The notes under the pieces: generated by a model
Seen by the model: only the letters and a program-made list of their open reading frames with translations
The model's database searches: none
Told to the model about the DNA's origin: nothing
Made by a program: the position numbers and the translations under genes
Source: Bacteroidales bacterium
GTDB lineage: Bacteria > Bacteroidota > Bacteroidia > Bacteroidales > BM520
DNA length: 64,000 nucleotides
Direction of reading: 5' to 3'
Assembly (NCBI GenBank): GCA_031276035.1
Contig: JAISNV010000031.1
Location: 1-64,000 of the forward strand
In this document: positions 46,528 to 54,270 of the stretch, in pieces
How positions within the stretch are numbered: position 1 is the stretch's first letter
Layout: each line of letters begins with the position of its first letter

Positions 46528-48135
46528 TTAGAAGAACAACCCATTTGTATAGCCTAACCATCTGAGAACAGTTTCACCCCAAATAATTATCATAATCCAA
46601 GTAATAACCATCATAGTTATTCCGAATTTAAAAGTATCACTCCAGCTATATTGATTGGTTGTATAAAGTAAAGCAGCAGGTTTACTATTAAACGGCAGAA
46701 CATACACATGTTCAATTAATAATGCCGCGGGAAAAGCCAAACTTAAAGTAGGAAATCCGAATCTTTGTTCTATACCTAAAGCTATGGGTATAAATATTAA
46801 CGTTCGCATTGTTTTGGACTGAAACACTAATGCGCTGAAAAGCATCAAAAAAGTAATCAATAAAAACAAAACCCAATAAGGAGTATTATTAGTAATTCCG
46901 AGATGATCAAAACCTACATCTACTAAAGTTGCAGGAAGTCCGGTAACATCAAATCCGACTCCAAGAACATAAGCGCCGGCAGAAAATATCATCAAATGCC
47001 AAGGAATATCCACATCATTCCAATTAACAATACCAATTTTAGGCAGTAAGGCTAAGATTGCACCGCCGAACGCAACGGTAGTTTGACTGATACCGTGCTG
47101 TTTATCAGTTGCCCATAGCACTAAAACAGCTACAAAAATTGCAATTGCTTTATATTCCTGAAAACTCATTTTACCCATTTTGTCGAGTTCCTCTTTCATA
47201 CGTTGCATTCCACCTTCGATTTGAGGTTTGCGTTCTTCGGGTTTTAAAGGAAAAATTACTTTTGTTCCGATAAGCCAACCTAAGATAATTAGTATTAATG
47301 CCAATGGAAAGGCTGCAACAAACCAATCCTGATAACTAAATATTGATGTTCCCAAAGCTCCCGCCATCATTGCGGCCGCAAGAAGGTTTGCTCCGGAACC
47401 GGTTAAAAAACCGGAAGCACCTACGTTTATTTGAAATAAATTTTGTAAAACTATGTTTCTGCCGAAATTATTTCTGTTATCGCCGCCGGTTGCGCCGTAT
47501 ATGGCAGCTATAACCATAAAAATAGGTAACAAGATAGCAGCCTTAGCCGTAGTTGCGGAGATAAAAGCCGACAATACTATGTTTATAACTACAAAACAGA
47601 GAATTATTGAAGTAGCGGATTTACCGAATTTTACCATCATCCATAGTGCAAAACGTTTGGCTACTTTTGTTTTCACCAACATACTCGCAAGTATAAATGA
47701 TAAAATATTCAACCACATTACAGGATGACCTAATTGTGCAAAAGCTGTTTTTTCTGTGGTTACATGGCAAAGCACAACAGCTAAGATTACGAATAATGAA
47801 GTGAGGTAATTCGGTATAGCTTCTGTTATCCAAAGCACAATGGACGCCGCAAAAATTGCAAGCATTGCGTAATTTATACGTATAAATGCTTCCTGACCAA
47901 GTATCTCAAAACGGGCAAGTGCTGTTGTATCCAATCCTTCGGAAGAAATTGTGTTTAAAAAGGGTATATCAACAACCCAGTATATCAAGATAAACACTAA
48001 CAGCGCCAATGGTCCGCCTACTATTGCCATCCATTTTTCAAATCCCGATTTTTTCATTTTCGGGAGTTGCTCTATTCTATAATTATTCATATCCAGCGGA
48101 TCGAAATTCGCCGGACGAGTATTGTTGTCATTCAT
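46528..48135 (-). CDS. SLC13/DASS-family anion symporter
   Basis: This 535-residue inner-membrane transporter has about 12 hydrophobic helices. Family features are LWITEAIPNYLTSLFV near 105-122, the first hairpin/ion motif region SAFISATTAKAAILLPI (about 190-206, a variant of the usual S-N-T-A-T-A), the second at VGASGFLTGSGANLL (about 236-250) and YTTNQYSW near the end. DASS proteins move dicarboxylates, sulphate or phosphate with Na+. The variant of the first motif (TTAK instead of NTAT) suggests a substrate different from dicarboxylates. It lies between CYTH-type genes and an unknown membrane gene, and I infer an inorganic anion. Confidence 0.9.
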   Translation of the reverse strand: MNDNNTRPANFDPLDMNNYRIEQLPKMKKSGFEKWMAIVGGPLALLVFILIYWVVDIPFLNTISSEGLDTTALARFEILGQEAFIRINYAMLAIFAASIVLWITEAIPNYLTSLFVILAVVLCHVTTEKTAFAQLGHPVMWLNILSFILASMLVKTKVAKRFALWMMVKFGKSATSIILCFVVINIVLSAFISATTAKAAILLPIFMVIAAIYGATGGDNRNNFGRNIVLQNLFQINVGASGFLTGSGANLLAAAMMAGALGTSIFSYQDWFVAAFPLALILIILGWLIGTKVIFPLKPEERKPQIEGGMQRMKEELDKMGKMSFQEYKAIAIFVAVLVLWATDKQHGISQTTVAFGGAILALLPKIGIVNWNDVDIPWHLMIFSAGAYVLGVGFDVTGLPATLVDVGFDHLGITNNTPYWVLFLLITFLMLFSALVFQSKTMRTLIFIPIALGIEQRFGFPTLSLAFPAALLIEHVYVLPFNSKPAALLYTTNQYSWSDTFKFGITMMVITWIMIIIWGETVLRWLGYTNGLFF

Positions 48136-48164
48136 ATTTTTCAGTTCTTAATTTATATTTACGA

Positions 48165-48638
48165 TTATTTCCAATTTTTATATGGATTTTTCATCAACAT
48201 TGAGTTGAAATATTTTACGTCACCGGTAACTTCTTCACCAAGCCAATCAGGTTTTGAAAATTGTTCGTCCTCCGATTTCAATTCCAATTCGGCTACAGTT
48301 AAACCTTCATTATCTTTATAAAATTCATCAACTTCAAATGTATGACCGTCAACCGGAACAAGATAACGGGTTTTATCAATTACGCCGGGTTCACATATTT
48401 TCAAAAGTTCCTCAACATCACTAACAGGAATTTCCTTTTCCCATTCAAATCTACTTGCTCCGCTATCGTTTCCCATTCCCTTTACGGTAATATAACCTTT
48501 ATCACCTTTGATACGTACACGAACGGTTCTTTCGGGAACGGAACTGAGATAACCTTGGGTAATGCGTGTTGCTTTAGTTACATAAGGCTTAAAATCTCCT
48601 GTAACTAAAAACTTTCTTTCAATTTCTTGTAATGCCAT
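48165..48638 (-). CDS. Single-domain CYTH / triphosphate tunnel metalloenzyme
   Basis: This 157-residue protein is of the short CYTH type. It has the ExExK signature EIERKFL (Glu5, Glu7, Lys9), the strand pattern TVRVRIKGDKGYITVKG, the acidic RFEWEKEIP strand, KTRYLVP, FEVDEFY and VAELEL with paired Glu. Together these residues line a tunnel binding a triphosphate with divalent metal. Characterised single-domain homologues (for example from Clostridium and Nitrosomonas) hydrolyse tripolyphosphate, and others act as adenylate cyclases. It lies 29 bp before the SLC13 gene and 10 bp after a divergent relative, in the same transcription unit. Confidence 0.92.
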   Translation of the reverse strand: MALQEIERKFLVTGDFKPYVTKATRITQGYLSSVPERTVRVRIKGDKGYITVKGMGNDSGASRFEWEKEIPVSDVEELLKICEPGVIDKTRYLVPVDGHTFEVDEFYKDNEGLTVAELELKSEDEQFSKPDWLGEEVTGDVKYFNSMLMKNPYKNWK

Positions 48639-48648
48639 AATATTAATT

Positions 48649-49293
48649 TTATTCGTTAGCTAATTTTTTTGAACTCATTCCTATAACACGCTTGATTGCC
48701 TGTAAGTAATTGATATTTTCAACACTTTCAAGACCAATATCTTTGATTGTTTTTTTGATGTCTTCAATTTCTGTTGACTCCGAATTGATTGTAACAATTT
48801 TAGCACCATTAATAAGCACGTTTCCTACTTCACAGATTGTATCATTAACCATATACCCGAACCGTTGTTTATGTACTCTTACGGCAATTAGATCTGGATG
48901 ATTATTTACCATTTCGATAAATTCATCGTAGGTATAAGATTCTTTTGTAAAATTTGGAGGGACAACCATAAATGCAGTAAAGACTTCCTTTTTAAGGATG
49001 TTGGCAGATATAGGAAATTCACCTTTCATCAGCGGATTCCATTGTTCAAGTCCGTCAACCGTTTGTACAAATGTTTTAATATCCATTTTGCCGTCGCGAA
49101 TCTTGGTATTGTTAATATCGTTTGTACGAGAGATGATATATACCTCATCGCTTGTGCGTTCCCAAACTTTTTCAGGGACAGGAACCGAGAGGCGCGCCAT
49201 TCTTTTGTGTGCTGCTGTAAAATCCTGTCCAAATGAACGAAATTCAAATCTTGGTTTTGAAATTGCTCCTATTTCAAGTTTTTCTTGTGACAT
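48649..49293 (-). CDS. Divergent CYTH-like protein, possibly inactive
   Basis: This 214-residue cytosolic protein has no confident family by eye, but its layout follows the CYTH fold. The start strand RFEFRSFG stands where ExExK is expected, so the first Glu is replaced by Arg15, Glu17 remains and the Lys becomes Arg19. TKIRDGKMDIKTF then resembles the RxK-rich strand. IAVRVHKQRFGYMV matches the K-R-Y strand, CEVGNVLI the E-x-D strand, and AKIVTINSES a final acidic strand. It is thus a candidate degenerate triphosphate-binding protein, a regulator or partner of the canonical CYTH enzyme encoded 10 bp downstream. It could also be an unrelated fold. Confidence 0.5.
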   Translation of the reverse strand: MSQEKLEIGAISKPRFEFRSFGQDFTAAHKRMARLSVPVPEKVWERTSDEVYIISRTNDINNTKIRDGKMDIKTFVQTVDGLEQWNPLMKGEFPISANILKKEVFTAFMVVPPNFTKESYTYDEFIEMVNNHPDLIAVRVHKQRFGYMVNDTICEVGNVLINGAKIVTINSESTEIEDIKKTIKDIGLESVENINYLQAIKRVIGMSSKKLANE

Positions 49294-49359
49294 ATTATAT
49301 AAATTTTGATTTTGATTAATTCTGATAATTAAAAATTATGATTTTCTAAATAATTCAAG

Positions 49360-49406
49360 CATAAAACCGATAAAAAATTTAATTTTTCTATTTTACCGGT
49401 TTTATG
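49360..49406 (-). other. Inverted repeat between the lamin-tail lipoprotein and CYTH-like genes
   Basis: A 10-bp perfect stem (CATAAAACCG at 49360-49369, CGGTTTTATG at 49397-49406) surrounds an A/T-rich self-complementary middle. It lies 66 bp before the CYTH-like ATG. There is no T run afterwards, so it may be an internal attenuator or mRNA-processing site, not a strong terminator. Confidence 0.5.
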
Positions 49407-49467
49407 ACTTAATTATTTTTATTATGTATAACACCTTAAAATAAAGGAAAATATACAAACTCGCAAA

Positions 49468-50757
49468 TTATTCTTGAGGAATTTCATCTCCGGTTGCAGG
49501 GTTAGCTGTACCCGGAGTTGCCTCTTCAACTAATTTCCAATCACCGCCATCGGGAGTGCGAGCCATAGATTTAGAACCTAAATCTGATAAATTTGTTACA
49601 TTCCATGGTTCAGGACCTCTTGTAAACACATCACGAGATGTACCGTCTGGCATAAACAACTCAATTTTAACCGATTTCTTAGCAGATAATCCGCTGCCGA
49701 AAATCTGATTTGCCGGATGTGTAGGATGAGTTGAAGCAACATCTTCGCTATATAACAACAAATATCCATTGGCAGGAATAACTATATCCTCGGAAGTCCA
49801 AATAAGTGTACTACCGTCTTTTTCCATATACATATCTTTTAATGACAGTTCAACATTGCCCTTATTGTAAAGTTCGATAAATTTAAATCCGCCGTTTAAT
49901 TCATTTAAAACCAAATTAGTATAATCGGGAGTCGGGATAACACCGCCCTCAAGTCCTTCAACTATTTCGGTACCATCAACATTTTGAGCACCGGGAGTAG
50001 CTACCGCATGATACCAAACACCATCGGCATTTCTACTATAGGAATTTGGGGCTGTAATTACAAGAGTTGTGAGATTAAAGTCATCAATACTAACGCCACC
50101 CGGAGTAAAGAGCTGTACCCTTACTTCTTTTTTCGCAGAAAGCCCGCTGTTGAAAAACAGATTTTCAGGATGTTCCGGATAATCGGCCTTAACATCAACA
50201 CTATATAACAACAAATATTCACCCGCGTTAACTATTATAGTTTCATCGGCTCTCCAATTTTCCAGACCGTCTTTTTGAATATAAACACCAGTCATTGGAA
50301 TAGCAATTGTTCCTCCATTGTATAACTCAATAAACTTATCGTTTCCATTAAGTTCATTCAATCTTAATTTTGTATAATCAATAACCAAAGCACCAACTTC
50401 ATAATCTAATTTTGTAGATTCTACAGTTTTTTCATCACTATTTGCAACAATCCAATAAACAATTTTTGCATTAAGTGCTTGTTCGGGAATTGCTGCAATA
50501 TATTCTTTATCATTTGAAGAATTAGAACGGTTCATTTCAACAATATTTTCCTGTCCTTCATTTACGGTGTAATACAATTTTGCCGTAAAATCAACAAAAG
50601 AAGTAATATCTGCCGTAACAAAAACTTCATCATTATCTGTTATTGTTTCCGGAGAATGTTTGATATTAGTAATTGTTATTCCATCATAAATAGGGTCTTT
50701 AACACAGGCAGTAACGCAAATAACTATTGCTAATACTGCGAATAATATTTTTTTCAT
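49468..50757 (-). CDS. Lipoprotein with two lamin-tail domains
   Basis: This 429-residue protein has a lipobox CVTAC (Cys18), so it is a lipoprotein, probably surface or periplasmic. After an N-terminal Ig-like region (about 30-120) there are two lamin-tail domains. One starts LRLNELNGNDKFIELYN (about 131-235), the second LVLNELNGGFKFIELYN (about 285-400), each with an LLLYSxD strand and a GLSAKK motif. Bacterial lamin-tail domains bind DNA or polyanions or help attach secreted enzymes. It follows the OprO/P porin gene by 37 bp. The function here is probably ligand capture for the porin. Confidence 0.85.
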   Translation of the reverse strand: MKKILFAVLAIVICVTACVKDPIYDGITITNIKHSPETITDNDEVFVTADITSFVDFTAKLYYTVNEGQENIVEMNRSNSSNDKEYIAAIPEQALNAKIVYWIVANSDEKTVESTKLDYEVGALVIDYTKLRLNELNGNDKFIELYNGGTIAIPMTGVYIQKDGLENWRADETIIVNAGEYLLLYSVDVKADYPEHPENLFFNSGLSAKKEVRVQLFTPGGVSIDDFNLTTLVITAPNSYSRNADGVWYHAVATPGAQNVDGTEIVEGLEGGVIPTPDYTNLVLNELNGGFKFIELYNKGNVELSLKDMYMEKDGSTLIWTSEDIVIPANGYLLLYSEDVASTHPTHPANQIFGSGLSAKKSVKIELFMPDGTSRDVFTRGPEPWNVTNLSDLGSKSMARTPDGGDWKLVEEATPGTANPATGDEIPQE

Positions 50758-50794
50758 ATATTTTTCTATTTTAAATTAAATAATAAATTAATAA

Positions 50795-52168
50795 TTAGAA
50801 TGCTACCTGGAATCTGCATGATAACATGTGATAATCAACTCCTGCTTTTCCGTCGGCAGCGACAACCTTTGTATAATCTTTAGTCGGATTTCCATCAGCA
50901 TCATATCCGACAAATAATTTACCTCTACCGTTTGCATAACGGTCGTTATTATTATATTGATAATTAACAGCAAATTTGAAATTTTTACCGAAATAAACAT
51001 TAATGCCTGCGGTATAAGCTTCGGCCGAACCGCCATAAACGCCACCTTCAAAATCATTTAAATCGATAAATTCATATCTCAAACATAACTCAATGTCACC
51101 CCATTTTCTACCTCCGGATATTTTACTGTACTTTGCTCCGCCTACGTCATAGCTTTGGGTACCTCCGAGCAGCAGATAACCTGCTTGAAAATACCAGCCT
51201 TGCATAAGTTTTGTTTCGGTATTATACTGAGAATCTTCTTTAATAAAAACATTATCCCAAATATAAGCACCTTCATATCTTAAACCTTTATAATGACCGG
51301 CAAGTTCGACTGTGTACAACAAATCAAATTTAGTATCTCTTATAAGGTCTGTGTCTAAATATTTTTTACGGTTAACAGTAGTGCTGTTACGGGTGCTGAA
51401 GCGAGTAGATCCGTAATCGCCGGTACTTACACTTGATTTAGGATTTCTGTAAGAAATTGCTCCACCGATATGTAAACTTGCATCAGACATTTGATATAAG
51501 GGACGAACAACTATTTTTCCGGTATATGATAAACCGGAACCGCGACCGTAATCTTTATTGTTATCTTCTACATAAATACGCTCCTCCGAACCTGCAATTT
51601 CCTGGAAAGCAATACCTGCCGACGCCCAAAACACAGGAACAGAATATTTTACATTAAGACCAATGAATCTACTTGGGGTTAATGCTTGAACAACCATAGG
51701 CCGTTCCATAAATTGCAGGTATCTTGATGTAGTATTACGAGATATCGAAAAATTTTCCTTAAAGTTACCGGCCTGTATTTCAAGATTTTTCACCCCTGTA
51801 TAGCGAATAATAGCATCTTTTAATTCGAAAACACCATCGGCAGCATCAATATCAATTTCGCCATACCAATCCGGTGTGATCTGAGCCTTAACGGCAAATC
51901 TGGCCCTTCTTATAGAAGCGCCGTCACCGATTTTATCAAAATCCGGATTTTCACCGAAGTAACCAGAAAAATCCGCTTGAATACGAGTATCCAACCAGAT
52001 TCTATATTTATCACCTCTGAATACTAGAATACCGTCTTCTTCAAAAACACTAACAGGTTTTGAAGTAACAGTAATACCATACTGGTCTTTTTGGGTTGTT
52101 GCTTCTTGAGCAAAACCGGTCGCAGCAAATATTGTTACAACGACTAAAAAAAGAATAATTCTTTTCAT
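50795..52168 (-). CDS. OprO/OprP-type phosphate-selective porin family protein
   Basis: This 457-residue outer-membrane protein has a signal peptide (KRIILFLVVVTIFAATGFAQ). The sequence has the pattern of the phosphate-selective porin O/P family: YRIWLDTRIQADFSG near the start, SIRRARFAVKAQITPDWYGEID (split), FELKDAIIRY, EIQAGNFKENFSI, and repeated amphipathic strands to the end. Such porins let phosphate or polyphosphate through the outer membrane, though in Bacteroidota the family is broader and its selectivity is untested. It is the first gene of the six-gene unit that continues to 45030. A palindromic ATTACGTAAT lies just upstream (52184-52193). Confidence 0.88.
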   Translation of the reverse strand: MKRIILFLVVVTIFAATGFAQEATTQKDQYGITVTSKPVSVFEEDGILVFRGDKYRIWLDTRIQADFSGYFGENPDFDKIGDGASIRRARFAVKAQITPDWYGEIDIDAADGVFELKDAIIRYTGVKNLEIQAGNFKENFSISRNTTSRYLQFMERPMVVQALTPSRFIGLNVKYSVPVFWASAGIAFQEIAGSEERIYVEDNNKDYGRGSGLSYTGKIVVRPLYQMSDASLHIGGAISYRNPKSSVSTGDYGSTRFSTRNSTTVNRKKYLDTDLIRDTKFDLLYTVELAGHYKGLRYEGAYIWDNVFIKEDSQYNTETKLMQGWYFQAGYLLLGGTQSYDVGGAKYSKISGGRKWGDIELCLRYEFIDLNDFEGGVYGGSAEAYTAGINVYFGKNFKFAVNYQYNNNDRYANGRGKLFVGYDADGNPTKDYTKVVAADGKAGVDYHMLSCRFQVAF

Positions 52169-52183
52169 AAATTTTAAATTTTA

Positions 52184-52193
52184 ATTACGTAAT
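52184..52193 (-). promoter_or_regulatory. Palindrome ATTACGTAAT before the porin gene
   Basis: A perfect 10-bp palindrome lies between the gapA terminator and the porin ATG. It may be an operator. No TAnnTTTG box is seen in the 45 bp available. Confidence 0.3.
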
Positions 52194-52210
52194 AATGTTT
52201 ATTTAGTGTA

Positions 52211-52245
52211 TATAAAAAAGGCGATGAAAATAATTCGTCGCCTTT
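52211..52245 (-). terminator. Rho-independent terminator of gapA
   Basis: The stem AAAGGCGATGAA (52217-52228) pairs with TTCGTCGCCTTT (52234-52245) around a 5-base loop, with one G-U pair. On the minus strand it is followed by TTTTTT. It lies just after the gapA stop. Confidence 0.9.
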
Positions 52246-52253
52246 ATTTTTTA

Positions 52254-53267
52254 TTATTTGATCAACTTTTCAATTAAATCAACTACTCTTTCCGAGTAAC
52301 CCCATTCGTTGTCATACCAAGAAACGACTTTTGCGTTCCGACCTCCTTCCATAACCATTGTTAACTGTGCATCAAAAATTGATGAATGCGGATTATGAAT
52401 GATATCACAAGAAACAATAGGATCTTCTGTGTATTGAAGAATTCCTTTCATAGGGCCTTCGGCAGCTTTTTTCATAGCAGCATTTATTTCTTCCTTAGTA
52501 ACAGGTCTGCTTAATGTTACACTAAGATCTACAACTGAACCTGTAGGAACCGGAACTCTCATTGCTAAGCCATCAAGTTTGCCTTTGAGCTCAGGGATAA
52601 TTTTACCTACGGCTTTAGCAGCGCCTGTAGTTGTAGGAATAATGGAGACCGCAGCGGAGCGAGCTCTTCTCAAATCGCTGTGAGGAGCATCCAGAATTCT
52701 TTGATCATTTGTGTATGCATGAATTGTATTCATCAAACCTACTTCAATACCAAAATTATCTTGAAGAACTTTAGCAATCGGAGCTATACAGTTTGTGGTG
52801 CAAGATGCATTGGAAACACATTGGTCGGAATCTCTGAGCGCGTTGTCATTCACTCCAATAACTATCATGTTGTCTATTTCATCTTTAGCGGGTACAGTAA
52901 GAAGAACTTTTTTAGCGCCGTTTTTCAGATGGTCGCCGTAACCGCCTTTTTCAGATTCGCGTTTTGTAAATACACCTGTTGATTCAACAACAACATCGGG
53001 AGTTTTTGACCATTTGATATTTATCGGTGCCTTTTCCGCATAAACGGGAATCGCTTTTCCGTTTACGATAAGTTCGGTATCTGTATAATCAACAGTTCCA
53101 TCAAACTTTCCTTGAGTAGAGTCATACTTTAAAAGATGAGCAAGTACTTTAGTACTCGTAAGATCGTTTATGCCAATAATTTCGATATTGCCTCTTTCAA
53201 GGGCAATTTTAAAAACGTTTCGACCGATTCTGCCGAAACCGTTAATTCCTACTTTAATAGTTGTCAT
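52254..53267 (-). CDS. gapA: Glyceraldehyde-3-phosphate dehydrogenase, type I
   Basis: This 337-residue glycolytic enzyme shows GINGFGRIGRNVFK (7-20) for NAD binding, Asp35 in INDLT that favours NAD over NADP, the catalytic Cys156 in SNASCTTNCIAP and the conserved SWYDNEWGYSERV near the end. The length is normal. The gene lies 8 bp after an FKBP lipoprotein gene, on the same strand, and ends before a strong terminator. Confidence 0.97.
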   Translation of the reverse strand: MTTIKVGINGFGRIGRNVFKIALERGNIEIIGINDLTSTKVLAHLLKYDSTQGKFDGTVDYTDTELIVNGKAIPVYAEKAPINIKWSKTPDVVVESTGVFTKRESEKGGYGDHLKNGAKKVLLTVPAKDEIDNMIVIGVNDNALRDSDQCVSNASCTTNCIAPIAKVLQDNFGIEVGLMNTIHAYTNDQRILDAPHSDLRRARSAAVSIIPTTTGAAKAVGKIIPELKGKLDGLAMRVPVPTGSVVDLSVTLSRPVTKEEINAAMKKAAEGPMKGILQYTEDPIVSCDIIHNPHSSIFDAQLTMVMEGGRNAKVVSWYDNEWGYSERVVDLIEKLIK

Positions 53268-53275
53268 GATTTTAT

Positions 53276-53998
53276 TTATTTTAAAATTTCAAGTAATTCT
53301 ACTTCAAAGATTAATATTGAGTTTGCCGGAATTAATCCGGTAATTTCTCTATCTCCGTAACCAAGTTGCGGCGGAATTGTAAATTCATAAATCGAACCAA
53401 CAGGCATTAATTGTAAACCTTCCGTCCAACCGGAAATAACTTGATTTAAAGCAAATTCAGCGGGCATTCCATGATCTTTTGAACTATCGAAAACCGTACC
53501 ATCAATTAACCTGCCTGTATATTCCACACGCACAACCTCTTTATCACTACCCGGTTTTTCACCTTTACTTTCTTTAATTACTCTATATTGCAACCCGCTT
53601 CGTGTAGTTTTAATTCCGTCTTTTTTGGCGTTTTCACCTAAATATAAAATATTATCTTCGTCTGTTGGTTGTTCCATTGCTTCAAATTGTTGTTGTTCGC
53701 TTCTACGTTCTGCCATAAGTTTTTCAAAATGAGCATTCAAAATATCATATGCTTTATCTTGATCTATTTTAGGATTCCCTGCAACATAATCCGAGAAACC
53801 CACAGCAAAGAGATCATTATTATAAGTTTCACCAGTACTCGCCATTCCCATCAAAGCATTAGCAGCATAGTCAACTCCGAGAGCATAACTAATACTATCA
53901 TTGTAATTGGTAATCTTATTGTTTTTTCCTGAATTACAAGACGTAAACAAAACACTTGCTGCGACAGCAACAACTGCCAATAAAAATATTTTCTTCAT
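53276..53998 (-). CDS. FKBP-type peptidyl-prolyl isomerase lipoprotein
   Basis: The protein has 240 residues when started at 53998 (MKKIFLLAVVAVAASVLFTSC, lipobox FTSC with Cys21). A longer frame from 54025 would overlap the promoter box at 54023-54030. An N-terminal helical dimerisation-like part (about 28-110) precedes the FKBP domain (about 125-240; YRVIKESKGEKPG, VEYTGRLIDGTVFDSS, GWTEGLQLMPVGS, PPQLGYGDRE). This matches the FkpA/Mip-type arrangement. It speeds proline isomerisation of envelope proteins. gapA follows 8 bp downstream. Confidence 0.93.
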   Translation of the reverse strand: MKKIFLLAVVAVAASVLFTSCNSGKNNKITNYNDSISYALGVDYAANALMGMASTGETYNNDLFAVGFSDYVAGNPKIDQDKAYDILNAHFEKLMAERRSEQQQFEAMEQPTDEDNILYLGENAKKDGIKTTRSGLQYRVIKESKGEKPGSDKEVVRVEYTGRLIDGTVFDSSKDHGMPAEFALNQVISGWTEGLQLMPVGSIYEFTIPPQLGYGDREITGLIPANSILIFEVELLEILK

Positions 53999-54022
53999 AT
54001 TTAATTTTAATTTAATTATTTG

Positions 54023-54030
54023 CAAAGATA
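54023..54030 (-). promoter_or_regulatory. -7 box TATCTTTG upstream of the FKBP/gapA unit
   Basis: TATCTTTGC on the minus strand matches TAnnTTTG. It lies 25 bases before the ATG at 53998, a usual leader length. Confidence 0.5.
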
Positions 54031-54202
54031 GTTTTAATAATTGACAATTTACAATTGAAGATTAAAATAATTTAGATGTGTTGAAGTAATTCCAAATTTT
54101 GAATCATTGTTATCGAGCTATAAATGTGAATTTTAATATCGAAAATCTAAAAAATTAAAGATATTATTTATTCACTCATCATATCATCTAATATCTTAAC
54201 CA

Positions 54203-54241
54203 TTAACCATTAACAATAAGCGGTTAATTGTTAATGGTTAA
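54203..54241. repeat. 15-bp hairpin built of TTAACC-type repeats before lepA
   Basis: A perfect 15-bp stem (TTAACCATTAACAAT and its complement) with a 9-base loop lies 29 bp before the lepA ATG. The direct TTAACCA repeat is also present at its left. It may be a terminator of upstream reading or a regulator of lepA. Confidence 0.6.
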
Positions 54242-54256
54242 TTATGAATTATTTCG

Positions 54257-54264
54257 TATCTTTG
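54257..54264 (+). promoter_or_regulatory. -7 box TATCTTTG immediately before lepA
   Basis: TATCTTTGC ends 7 bases before the lepA ATG at 54271, so the mRNA would be leaderless or nearly so. The box lies downstream of an in-frame ATG at 54244, which supports 54271 as the start. Confidence 0.5.
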
Positions 54265-54270
54265 CAAGTT

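Noticed and set aside
54244-54270. Upstream in-frame lepA start
   Set aside because: A TATCTTTG promoter box lies between this ATG and 54271, and homologues begin with MKKIRNF.
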